Source: Phalacrocorax aristotelis
Taxonomy: Eukaryota > Chordata > Aves > Suliformes > Phalacrocoracidae
DNA length: 64,000 nt
Reading direction: 5' to 3'
Assembly (NCBI RefSeq): GCF_949628215.1
Contig: NC_134282.1
Span: 1,657,001-1,721,000 of the forward strand
Shown: piece by piece, positions 1-13,400 of the stretch
Layout of the letters: the number at the start of each line of letters is the position of its first letter
Position numbering within the stretch: the stretch's first letter is position 1
Translations under genes and position numbers: made by a program
The notes under the pieces: generated by a model
Databases searched by the model: none
Told to the model about the DNA's origin: nothing
What the model saw: only the letters and a program-made list of their open reading frames with translations

Positions 1-1488
1 TAAGACTGCAGCGTATTCGCACTTTAATTAGCGGTCAGATTCACCGTCAAACATCAAACCAATCCAAATCAAACCCATGTAGATCTGTGCGCACACAGCA
101 GGGCTGCGATCACAGCCCCCACCAGCAAAGGGAAAACAGCAGATTCATTCCCCATTCACAGAGAGCACCACAGAAAGTGCCAGGTACGGAGTTCGTTCTG
201 CACACAAATAGGCTACGTCTGTAAGTGTGACCACAGATCCCCTATACATTGAACAAAAACCAGAAGTTTAAATTTCAGCAGCCCATAAGAGAAAGGACAG
301 GAAAGAAACCTCTTCCTTTAACACGAGGACAATATTTGTACTTAGAGTCTCCGGAGAGCTCAGCATTGGTTCTTGCTCCCCACCCATTCATGCCATTCAC
401 CCAAATTACCACCAAAAGTAAAAGGGTACCTTCTTTCAGGACATTGCATAAGGACAGGGCCCTGGATTTTGGTGGAGAGGGCTTTCTGGAGCCATTTTAC
501 AGTATCATGTTGGTTATCAGGATTTCAGGCACTCAGTAAATGGTCTCAGTCTATAAAGGCTAAGTACCACAAAAAATAATTACTCCAAATCTTTTTTTCA
601 ACCTGACTGTAATTAATGTTTCCCATGTCTCCAAGAGACTTAAGATTGGTTGTTACAATGTTAGAAACAAAGAAATGAATGTTCTTACATAATAACAGCA
701 ACCACGGAAACAGAAATGAAATTAGCTGTTAATTTTTTTTTTCATAAGACCACTACAGACCAGGGCAGAAGCACAAGTTTAGAACGTACTCCAGTTATTA
801 GAATTGGTCACTAAAGACCCTTCAAAAAACGTTATGGGATATCCTTATGTTGTAACCACCACTGAGCTTTTGTACTCTAGTGCTTTTACACTTAAAATAG
901 GTTCTCTGCTGACTTCACAACTTTGCTGTACGTTAGCCCCATCTTGTGGTTCATTTAGCAGTAGTATGACTGCAGATCCCAAGGGAAAAAACCAAAAGAA
1001 AATAGCACAGCAGTACATGCAGGATACCGACCATACCTGCCGTATTTAGAGTAAGGAACTCAGTTGAAGGGATTATCAGATGTCCCATCAGACCACAGGA
1101 GGACAGAAACTCAGGTGGTCTGTAACAGCAGCATCACCTTTAGGATGCTCAGCCTCTGAAGATTTAAACATTCTAGCTTTTCTTTGTCTTTTAATCTTAT
1201 AGCAACAAAACAAAAGGTAAAGCTAGGCCAGGAGAGACTTGCATGCTGTGGCACCAAGAAACTTCGACTCAGGGTATTCAGTGAGTCCAGGGAAAGAGTT
1301 TTCTGAGCAAATACAGCCCACAGAACTTGGCAGCTGGACTCAGCCCCAGAAGCAAGACTGGAAGTAAATTGTCTGGGTCATGTCCAAAACACCATGATAA
1401 CTACTTTCGAGACAGAAAGGAGCTCTACGAATGGCATAGGTGTGACACAACAAAATGATAGCCAGCTCTAAGCTGACGGAGAACTTAC
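1..1488 (-). other. USP13 intron 19, 5' part (exon 20 lies left of the window)
   Basis: I looked on the minus strand for the expected final segment (family motifs YELFAFISHMG, SGHYICHIKKEGRW, IYNDHKVCAS) and saw none. The stretch is therefore intron, with no recognised repeat or RNA gene. Confidence 0.75.
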
Positions 1489-4400
1489 TTCCAGACCCAT
1501 CTTTGATCCTGGGTCCCTCCGACCCTGTCTCTGCAAGGATATTGGCATTAGCATTGTTCTCCATATGCGTCATGTCCGAAGCAGGCTCGATTTCTTCCTC
1601 GAGTTCAGGGTGGCTGAAGATCCATTCCAGCGCACGCTCCAAATTACTGTTCTGCGAGACAAACGAGCAAAAGAGCAGCTTGTAATACATTCCCTAGCAT
1701 CATGCTACCACTCATTGGTCTTTGAACAGAGCAAGGATCATGTTTGACAGCACTTAGAACTTTCAAGATACATACTCTACCTCCACGGAGAACTGTATTC
1801 AACAAGCACTCTGCAGAAGCTTGACAGATGGAAAAGAAATCCTCCCGCAATTAATCCCCAGGACCCCCGGGTTCTTATCTTGAAGATGCCTAGTCTTTAG
1901 GCATCCAGCTTGTTTCTCAACAGATGGTAAAAGAAGCGAAGTTTTCGTCACTTTACCCCACATTTTAACATTCGAGTGAAACACACAAACCACCTTCCCC
2001 GCTCTAGCCCAGACAAGTCAGGCATCCCACACTCTGCCAGGACGGTTCTATGTGCATCACCCGCTAACTGGATTTTTATACACGTTTCAAAGGCATCTGA
2101 GCATGCACGTGTACAAAGCACATAATATCAAATGAACCCCAAGTGCTACCGGTAACTCATGGAACTCACTGTTGCCTTCAGCGCTTGAATTGCTAGATTC
2201 CTTTGGAAGCCCATAGAAATGATAATTGCAACGATCTCTTCAGGAGGTTGGTTATCCAGCCCAACAGCTCCAAACGCAGCTGCTCCGCTGGAAGCAACCT
2301 CTCCAAATGCAGGTATGACCAACGGCTCAGCGAAGTCTGGAATAAACAAATATTCATCAGTTCCTTCTTCTGCCCCACTGAACTGGGAAGTCAACAACAA
2401 ACACAAGCAAACAAACAAACAGGACCTCAGAAGCAGTCCTGAAATCAGCATAAGTTAATTTCACTGGCCCAGTTGGGACTTTGATGTGCAAGAAAGCCTT
2501 AAAAACAACAAGATGAACATGCATGTTACAAAATATCTACGTGGGGAAACTCATACTGAGCAGGCTGGAACAACTTGGCACATCACGGAAGTGAAACAAC
2601 TGCAGGAAAGTAGCGAAGATTGGTATGGTAGCAATGATGATGCCAGAAGAGTAGACAACCCAGCTGATACATGTATAGATGTAAAATGAACTGATTTCAC
2701 AGCTGAAATATGTCAGCTAAGCCCAAGTGAAACTCATTCCCCATTTACACGAGCAATACAAAAGCCCACAGTGAAGTGTGAACTCAACCAAATCTGGAGT
2801 TTCCTGGCAAGGGAGTGCTCAGGTATACTCGGTGCTGAATCATGGGTCCAAACTTTGCACGGATGAAACACAGGAAGAGGAGAACATCTAGCAGCCCTGT
2901 TCATCAGTAGATAGCCCAAGTTCTACGACGGCATGAATGCTCTAGCCTGAGCTAGAGAAGGCTGATATGGAAGAAAAGCATCCAGACTACAGGATTCTTT
3001 GTACTTACACTTGATCACAAGTCAGCTTCCCCCTTAGCAGCACAGACCTAGCCAAAGGGTAGAAAACAGAGAGCTGGCCCACACCATCAGTGAGGACAGG
3101 AGAGTGTACTTCTGGTGTAACTTAGGTTTGTTGTCTTCTAGGCAGAGGACGCCACGTAACGGTCAAGATCTGCCTATCCCAGGAGCATCTTAGGAAAATT
3201 CACTCACACCTCCAGGTTTCCTGGGGTGGGGAAGGGGGCCATTGTTTCTCTGTCACACATTATAAAATATCTACTGACTGCCAAAATACACAAGCAGGAG
3301 TTGAGCTTAACTTACTCCTTCCAATCACTGACCTGGTTCTTCCATGTGCACAATGATCCAGTTGAAAGCGACTTCAGCACCCAGGTTGCCTGTATAGTAC
3401 ACAGCTTTCCGACACGCTTCCAAAGGAAAACCCATCTCTGCCAGTTGCATAACTGAAGACTCATCAATATCTAGAGCTACAAGAAAGGACCTTCTAAAAT
3501 ACAAAAAGTCTAGGCTCATCCATTGTACAGTATTTCTTGTTGTTATTCATGGTGCCACATATTACAATAGACATCTCTTGGATTTGTTTTAGTACCGCAG
3601 TAAACCCCCACCCATTAGAAAACAGCCTTGTACAATGCATTACAGCATTTGTTGTGGGCTTACTGGTAACCTCTTGTCTCAATAATCTACACAGATCCTT
3701 AAACTGTGATGAATTCCTACAGGACTTTACTTATTAAAGAAATTAATCACTGCAGTTCAAGGGGTGAAGAAGTTTGGTGCTGAGCTTAGAGATGGCAGGC
3801 AAAAGCAATCGCCTCTCTTAAAGGCCGGATCTTGTAGGTGAGAGAAACAACAGCTGCTGGTTCTAGCAGTCTGCAGCGGAACCTCATCTCTGAACAACAG
3901 GGCCCAACAGCTTCAGCAGAGATCAGAGCCCAGAGGGAGCCAGGACCAAGCAGCTGTGACCCCACAACAGCAAGATGCTACTGATGAGCGGTAGAGCGAG
4001 AGGCAGCTCATATGCTAGCTACGCTGATGTTACCACAGACTCCTTAAGAGTCCTGCACACATACGAGTAAATGCTGAACAAGTACAAAAATCAGTGGTTA
4101 GGTAGAAGCATGCAGGGCAATATTCCATGCACCTCTATGAGGACAGAGAGGCTAAGAAAAGAATGACAGTTTTTTAAAAGCAGCTGAAATATCAGTTTCA
4201 GAAAAATGAGATACGTACACTCCATGAAATGGTTCGTCATACGATCTGAAAATTAAGAAAAAAAAAAAAACAGTGAAAAGGATTTAAAGGCAGGCTAAGT
4301 AGATTCATATGGGAAAAAACAATTCCATGGTTTTAAAGTCATAAAAGCATTGACCTCATACAGGCAAGGCATGTTCATTCCTACATCCCTGATGTTTTTG

Positions 4401-7400
4401 CCATGAATTAGGCCAGGAATGTTTCTGCCCAGTAATTTCCCTAACTCAACTCAGAGCAGTGTGTCACTGGTACTATAAACCAGTGGGAAGTACAGCCGAT
4501 GGCTGACCTAAACCAATGTAAGCAAGAATCTATTTTGTTATAAATAAGGTATCATCACCCATGCACTTACACTAAAACTAGGTCAGTCCACTGAGCAAGA
4601 GGATAAAAAAAAAGAATAGGCCTTGGTAAGGAACCTACAGATAAGGGACAAAATTAACACCTGTAGAGAACTGAATTTAGTCCTAGCCTTTGCTCTGACA
4701 CACATCAGGTCCTTGAGACAGAGCCTTTTTTAATGGACTATACAGACCACATACACCCAGGGAAGTGGACTATGCATGCATGCAGAGCTGCTAGGGCCTA
4801 CTGCAACATAACAATTCTTGTAATTTAAAAATTAGTAACATTTTTAATCTTAATTTATGCCTGGAAAGCTTTTTTCTTAAATTGTAGTCCCTTGTGTATT
4901 AAGTATTGTTGTACTGTGAATGAATCAATTCTGCAGACACAGCATGTTTGTTGAAGCACCTTGGTTCGAGGTGCAACAAGTTATCCAAGTAAACCCTGTG
5001 ACTGAACAGAAGACCATCTGCTCAGAACTGTGACACTAAAATCCTGCAGCAAATAATCCTAGTAACTGACAGATTTTAAAATTATTTCTGACCAGAATGG
5101 ACCATACACTACACACGGGAGTACACAAGAACCAAGAGACTGATTTAGCTACAGTCACCCAGGCTGCCTTATCACTGGGTTTTAGGCAAGAGTTAGTACA
5201 GAAGTGCTCAAAAGGTAACAGCAGCTTAGTAACACCTCTTATGCAAATATAAGAAATTAGTGGATTAATGCTCCACTCCACTTCTGACACCTATAATGAG
5301 ACTCAGTGTAGGGGTCTGAGACCAAGCCCTTTGCACCAGGCCCTGGGAAGTGCACAGTGACTTTACTGAAAGGGAGTTGTGAACATGCACTGAAGGTCAA
5401 TGAATGGACAGAAGGTGGTCTCTACACGTAGCTGATTTCCTTAGATGTAGAGGTCTTCGCACGCTTCGCTATCCACTTAAGTCCTAGGTACCAATCAATG
5501 TTCAATAAGGATGTGCAGAAGGGCTTCATCCTTAAGTAAGTATTATCATCCATGCAAATGGAAGACATGGAGCAATTCTGCTGGTGAAGACGAAGAGACC
5601 GTAATGCAGCACAAGCTGCTCCACTGAGCACCACTATACTATTGCAAAAGAGGCAACCACCTCGCAGCACGGTGAATACGAGGCTATAGCTGGTAAAGCG
5701 AGTGAAATAATCCATGTCACAAAACATGATGTTTATCTTTGGGCACAGCAATTTCATAAAAATATGAATTATTTGGAGAGAGTCCAGAGCGACACCATCA
5801 ATCATAAACCCTAAAAACATCAAAGCGGAAAAGCTAGAAGGAGTAGGGTTGTCTAGTAGGGAGGAAAAAAAGGCTGTGGTGTGTTTTAACAGTCTTCAAT
5901 CACAGAGGCACAGAGCTGCTTTTTTGTTCAGGGTTCCAAAAGGTGAAGATTAAGGAGAATCAGTGTGTGCTAGGGGGAAAGAAGAATATGGGAAAGAATC
6001 AGGAGAGAAGTAGTCCATAAATACCTTTTGGGTCATCGGGAATGATAATGGGAGGAGCAATGTCTGGAAGTTCCTCTTCTCCTGGCTGGAGACCCCTGGC
6101 CCGGAGGTGGCTGATATCTAGGAAATCTGGCATGTCTATAGAAACATCTGGAAAAAGCAGAGAAACAGGTTAAGCTTATGAATCCAGCAAAATGATCTCC
6201 TGGTGTGACCTACCCCTTCAGAGAGGGGACTCTGGTACTCAAGCTACAAACACAGCCAGGATTCTCCTCCTGAAAACAGCTAATTGAGAAATTCAGAACA
6301 CTAAAGCACAATTTAACTAGGAGGTCAGACTACAGGAAACTGTTATTTTAACTCCACATACCTGATGGACTGGTTTAATTTGTCATAAAATAAAAGAAGA
6401 TTCTACTATAACCTTCACAGTATAAACTTGAGACTCAAGCCAGGACCTCATTATAGGCCAAAGCGTGTACACCTTATAGATTATCTTGGATAGAATGAGA
6501 AGAAGGTAAATATAAAAGGCACATACCAAGCTTTTTGGGTATCCAATCAAGGCCAAAGGTGAATTTCTTTATCTGCACCACTAAGTACTCAGGAAACGAA
6601 GCAAAGCGAGAAGTCCTGGGAAGCCCAAGAAATACCATTCAATGAAACAAGGCAACAAAATCACAAGCAGCGCAGATTTCAGTGCCTCATGTGCACTGAG
6701 ATGAGTTACTTTAGTCCTGAGTGAGATGAACAGTGACAGATTTTATAAACACAGATTTCACAAAAATGTTTTCAAGTGCAGTGGAGAAGTATGGCAGTAG
6801 CTTCCTATGCATTCATACCCTGATTGTCAGCCCAAACCCTTGCAGACAATTCAGCTTGTAGGAAGATTACAGAAAACAACTACAAGTAATATTAAACTTG
6901 CTTAGTCACCTTGTTCTGAAGTTGAATGTCAGGAAATAAATTTTTAATAACATATTGGCCAGAACGCCAGGGCATGGGCTTAAAACACAGCTTGGACAGA
7001 GTGGAGTAACAATTAAATCTGCATATTTGTTTTACTCCCTTTCTAGTGAGGGTAGCATTGTCCATGAGGATAAGACAAAAGAGCTGTCGGTTGTAGTTTT
7101 CCACATGAAAGTGCTATATAAAAAAAACCCTACATGGTATTCTTATTGAGCTACTATGGTATTTATCAAAATAGAGGATGACTCTTGAGTTTAAGGGGAT
7201 CCCTGATATTTGCCCACTTAGTGAAAAGAAAAAGTTTAATCTTGAACACACTGAAACATTATATGTACCACCATTCTCCATCTCTACGGTCCCATTTTTC
7301 CCCCATTTAATCTCCTGCACCCTTCTCCTTGTCTTCCATTCACACGTACCATCCTTTCTTCTAATTCACCTAACTCTGGGTAAAATACATTAAATGCATC

Positions 7401-10400
7401 ATAAATATAAGGCCTTCCTACCATACTTTAAACAACTACTTTCTAAATTCTTGTTAGCACCTTGCAATTTTAGTAACTTTATTATCCGCAGCATGAAACT
7501 TTTGAATTTTAGACAGCAAATTAGTCTTAATCTTTCAATGCTTTTAAAGACCATGGGGATGAAGAACAGCTAAATTACAAATTAACCCTGGATCTATTTA
7601 AGGACTAGAATCTTCTTCTAAAATCTTCACAATTAATATAAAAAACCTTTGGAATTCTGCTGCATTTTTCCATGTGCACTTGTCTCCCAATTTTCAATAC
7701 AAATTCGGTGAAACTGTATGCTGAGACAGCAATGAGTCATTGATATGTTAAGTGATCTAAAAATAGAAGGTACCTAGCCACAGCAAAGCAGTTGTGGAGC
7801 TCAGTTTTCAACTACTCCTTGCTGCTGACATAAAAATGGAACTGGATAAGAGTCTAACTCTTGTTCTCAGCAAGAAATACTGCCCCTGAAAATTGCACTG
7901 ATCTCTACTTGCTGTCCTATTTCTTTTTAACACTTTTTTAAGCCCAAGATGTTCTTGGTTCTTTTATCTACCTGATTATAAACACACAAGATGGGTTCAT
8001 TCTTTTATATGCCATCTTGTACCATGGCCCCACATAAGCAACAGCAAACTTAACAGATGCAACTGAACACTGTAGCATCCGAATGTGATGGGTTTAAATC
8101 CAAACCAATCAATAAATAACACAAAACATAATAAAAACAAAGTTTTCACCGTAGCACCTCATAAATGCAAAAATTTCCATCCATCTAAAGAAGCTTCTCA
8201 TGAGAAACACGACCTTCGTTTGCTTCAGTCTTTTTTGTTGCCACACAAAAATGCTCTTCAGCATTTTTGGTCAAATGAGCACACCAAGAGACTGAGCACA
8301 GAGATCCACACTATTTCTCCTACCACATAATACAACACAGAACTCTATCACTAGCTGATACATTGGATCCAATATTAAAATGTGGGCAGACACTAACTTA
8401 CAGGCATTTAAAGTTTAAGCTCTTAACACCCAGACCACACCACCTTTTGGGAGTTTGACAGTTGAGAACAATTTATTTCCTGCCCAACTGGTCATTACAA
8501 ACCTCGTCAGGTGTGAAATGCACTTCACATTTATGAGCCCCAACACTAATACAACGCCAAAGCCCACTATGCCTTTGTCTGGCTCTCTCTACACCATGGC
8601 CAGATGGCAAGGTAAGCACAGAGCACTACCATACAGGTTTTTTATAGGCAGCCAGACACACACTTACTTAACTCCTGCAGATTTTGCTTGAAGGGCACTG
8701 CTCCAGAAATCCTCTACGTTGTTAGGTTCAGAAAAGGCCTGCAGACATGCGCTAAATGGGATCTTGGCACGGACGAGCTCTGGAGGAGGTCTCCTCGCAG
8801 CTTCTGCTTCTCGCCTCTTCAATTCATAGGCAATTAATTCATCTGAGAAATATACATGACACTAAAAGCTAAATGAACATTGTCATCGTTATGATGTCCC
8901 CCACTGGTCTTATTTTTGCAAGTTTTAGAAATGCAAAACCCTACTGATCAAGAAAACTTCTGCATGGCTCTAACTAGACATCAAATCTTGTCTGTGTTGG
9001 GGTCAGGAGCTACAAACACATCTCTCTTTGAAGGTTTCTGTTTATGGTGAAACCACAGAACTGGAAATACTGGGCAACAGGCAGTTAAAACTTTGCCATG
9101 ACAGCCAGAATCCTCCACCAACTACCCACTTTATCAGCTCAATCTGACTTAGAAAATTACTGCTGTCTATCTGTGTCATCTGACTTTCTAGACAGGACAG
9201 GATTATGTATGATCTAGAAAGTGGCCTGACACTGGCCAGCTGAGCAGCGCCATACGGTAAATTCATAAACTAACATTCGTCCCAAGCCATTACCTGGAAA
9301 TAACATGCTCTTTCGTAACAAATAGAATCATTGTTGAAACTGATGAACAAAGAATACAAAGTTCTCCAAAACTAATTTTCAAGTCAAAATAGTCTTTTAA
9401 AAAGATATTGTCCAGTTCAAGTCATGGGTAAGGTGAAGGGCAGAAGGTGGAATTCTCTGTCTTGTGCTATTTCAAAGGATCTGATCAAATAATCAGAACA
9501 GTTCCTTCTGGCTTTAAAATACTTTAAATTTTGAGTCGATGTAGGAAACCAGAGGCACACCCCCCTTCTAGCGTTCCTGTGATGTCCCTTTCACCTCCAC
9601 CTCAGGCATACACTTATTATTTTGACCTGCAACACTCTTCACCACTGACTGCAGGGGCAAGCAAGATTTGTCAGTACCTCCCTCCTGCTTCCAAGTCTTC
9701 TAAGCCCCCTCAGCCATTTTCTCCTTTAAAAACAAGTATGCTTTCTCAGGCAGTTCACAGGCATGAAAAAAATTACTTCTGTATAGTAAATCAATATCCA
9801 CCACTTCTACCCTCCTCTCCTAAAGCCCAGGAGATCCAAATTGTGTGTTTTGGCTTTACAGATGACAAACTATCTTATACCCCTATTCTCTATTATCACG
9901 TTAGATCTGATAATCTGCTGCTAATGAACACAAAGCCAATTGAGTTTTTTGGTTGTGGGTTTGTTGTTGTGGGTTTGGGGTTGGGGTTTTTTGTGAGTGT
10001 GTGTTTGGTTTTACAAGATATTCATTAACTAGTATGTTCAGTTCCTTTTTTAGACTGTCCAGGACAAAGGAAAACTAACCGTAATGGGGATCTCTGGGCA
10101 CACACACGTGTGAAAACCAAGGGTAAATAAATTGTACTGCAAGTGGTGTGGCACATCCCTGGGTCAAATGCAGGTTAAGGTTTTAAATCACAAATCTCTG
10201 ACATCTTTATCACACAAACTGCTACCATTCTTGGTGATATATTGCTGAGCGGGGACGCTTAATGGTGGTCCCACAGTCTGAGAAGAAATCTGCCTAAAAA
10301 CTTGCCAAGAGTAACCAGGTAAAATCCTTCTTCCCAAAACATATAAACAGGGATGGTAAAGCCACAAACTGAGGTGTGTTTAAAAATCTCCTCTTAAATA

Positions 10401-13400
10401 AAACTAAGCCAAGTAACTTTCTCCTGCTCGGTTCGTTGGTTTGATTCACCACATGGCCTTGAACCTTTCCGTCCATACAAAGAGACCACATGGGGTTGAG
10501 ACCTTCATTCCCTCATGGCTGAGGGAGTCACCAGAAGGTCGGTCAGTAAAATGGACCAGTTTCTTTACCTTTGTTTGTCGCTGCCTCCATGGCAACCGGT
10601 AACTGCATGATGTAGTCCACCCTCTCTGTGTAGCGGACCTTTCTGGACTGGCAGCATTGTGTGCGCTCTTCCACCAGGAACCGGAAAACATCACTAGGGT
10701 TTTCTGAACCTACCGGGTTCCTCTGAAAGGAATATTAGATCTAATTATTTAGGTGACCATCATGAAAACGACCGGAGAACCCAAAGGCTGCTGGTTGTTT
10801 TATGGCAAGCACAAAGACACCAATCTTGAACCCATGTCTGACAGCTCAACTTGCATTTTATTGCATGCAGAACTCTTGCACCCACAGAGAATCCCACCGA
10901 AGTCCACGATGTCTGCATATGCAGCAATATCTTTCTACACATAGTAACTTGAGAGTATGTACCTAACAAACCTGACCGAGTCAGGGTGAACAGAAGAAGG
11001 TAGCAAGCTGGCAGGTTACAATAAAGACAGAAAGCCCAGGTAAATAACATGGAGCATCCTTTCAGCAAATGGAATTGCTCCTACCACTCCAAATCTCCAC
11101 TGAAACAGAACAAGGAACTTATAGTTCATTATCCAGATGGGAATGTCATACAAATAATATACCTCCTCTTTACTGTTCATGTTAATGTCTGTTATCAGGG
11201 AAAAAACAGAAAAATGTCTTCTACCACCCTATAATCAGTACATGCCTTTCGGGATGTGGAACATTACGCATGCAAATGTGAACAGCTTCATCTAGACTGT
11301 AACACATGAATAAACACCCTTGATTCTTGGGGAAAACAGGAAAAAGAAGGAGGGAGGATGGACAAGAAGGAAATGCTTTAAATGAAAACTGCATATATTT
11401 GTAAATTTCTTTTTCAGAAAGAAATTAAAATTCACAGTACTGATTCTTTTACACACAGCATTGAGCTGGTGCTCAGTGGAACTAATGTTTTATACAGAAA
11501 TATTCAACTGACAAATATTCACTTTGTTTTCAGCAGGGGAGTCCTTCCTCCCATAATGATTCCATGATGTACAGCTGGGATTTGTAAAAGAGCTGGACAT
11601 GGTAATTAGTTTGCTCCCAATTATGATATAAATTTGGAATAATAATAATTATAATTATAATACCCAATTCATTAATATTCCAAGACAGACTTCAATATGG
11701 CAAACAAACGGAGAGCATGTAATCATAAAATGAACAGCAATTTAGAAGGACAGTCACATACGTTTATAAATCTTATAGCCTGTACGGTGATGCTTGACCT
11801 TTCTGTATCTCTTGCAGTTGTTATCAGCAGCATTGGCCCTGTGTGTGGTCGTGCAAGAGTGTGAAGTAAAGAGAAGGGAAGACTAAAGAAACAAATATTC
11901 CTAAACCAAAATACATTTAAATTAGTGCCATTTGCTACATATCCAAGGCTAAAAAGAGTATAACAAAAAAATGAGCCACTCGTATAACAGCTCTGCCTTC
12001 ATTGTCTAATATAACCAGGAAAAAGAAGCGGTAATTCAAATTTTCTCACCTCTACTAGATTTATAAGATGTAGGAAAAATTCCTGTGCGTCTTGTTGTCT
12101 GTTAGACGAAAATTCTGGGTGGCCTTTACTTATGAAAGCCTTAAACATTCGGGGAGATATTCCGTTGTGTTGAGGCTAAATAAAAGAAAGAGAAACCTTT
12201 TAAAGAAGGATTTTTATTCACTCCTCGAGCAAATATCCCAGAGTCACTCCACTAGATCTATCTATGGCCCATTTCTGCCACTGGAGAAGTCATAGTTTCA
12301 GTTTCATCTGGTTTTCCATTTAAATAAAAGTGGGAAGGGACCTGAAATGAGATTTGGGGGTTTTAGGATGTTATATGGCATAGTTCCTACAGCGTTCACT
12401 TGATCTGATTTTTCTATGGCACTTGCAAGTTAAAGGACATTACTGAAGGTTCGCTAAGGGTTAGTAGCTTTCAGAAAGGCGAAAGGCCTACGCTCTGTTC
12501 TAACACTTGACATTCCTTTCATACCCCTGTTCCACCTAGAAGTATGTGGGCATTGAAGCACTTTGGTGTATCAGCTAGCAGCTTTACTCAGCACAAACCT
12601 CTCCAGAGATCTCTACAGAATCAAGCAGAGAACAACTAACGTGTGCAGCACACGTTCCCAGCTGGGCTGTTAAGAACAGATGTGAATTTGCAATTTGCAG
12701 GTGTTGGTCATGTTGAAGGACCAGAGCATGCTGCCTTCGGCCATTCAGTTACATCAGCAGGAAACTACCCCAAGTCAGAAAATCTCTAGCTCCCAGGAGA
12801 ATCCTAGTTTTGACCTTCTCACCCTCCATATCACTTTAAGAAGCACCCCAACCACCCAGTTGCGTCCTCAAGACAACACTAGCTATTATCTCTTTTAAAT
12901 AACACTTTTGAAAGGGTCAGAATCATTTACTCAGATTTGCCCTCATCCTCCATGAGACCGAATAATTGTCAAGACAATCCAAGCAAAAGTGTAGCCTTTA
13001 GGATATGCCACAGGCTGTTAAAAACTCAGCCAACCTCATTCTTTACTACACTTGTACTATCATACCAATATAAGAATAGAAAAAGCAGCATAAAAAAGGA
13101 ACATAAAACACACACTAAAAGAGCAAATTTTATTCTTGGTTTCACCAGGGTAAGGTGTTCCTAGACCCACTGAAATCTGAAGCAGATTCTCAGTTTTAAT
13201 GCTCTTTCAACTTCTGGCAGTACACCAGCAACCACATTAGGCTAAGATGCTCTTCAAAGGCTCTCATGAAGAGAAGAGTCTCAGTATTGCTAAACCAAAG
13301 AGATGTTCTAGGACTTCCGAAACTTGGGTTATATATCACTCCAGTGTCCTCAGCTGCCTTTCATCGAAGCTAGGACTGGGGAGAGAAGTGCATAAAACAG

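Noticed and set aside
1..1488. Final USP13 exons
   Set aside because: No trace of the conserved His-box or C-terminal motifs on the minus strand, so they are taken to lie outside the window.
9531..10028. 165-codon plus-strand open frame in USP13 intron 12
   Set aside because: Antisense to the gene, no recognised similarity, and it runs into the G/T low-complexity tract.
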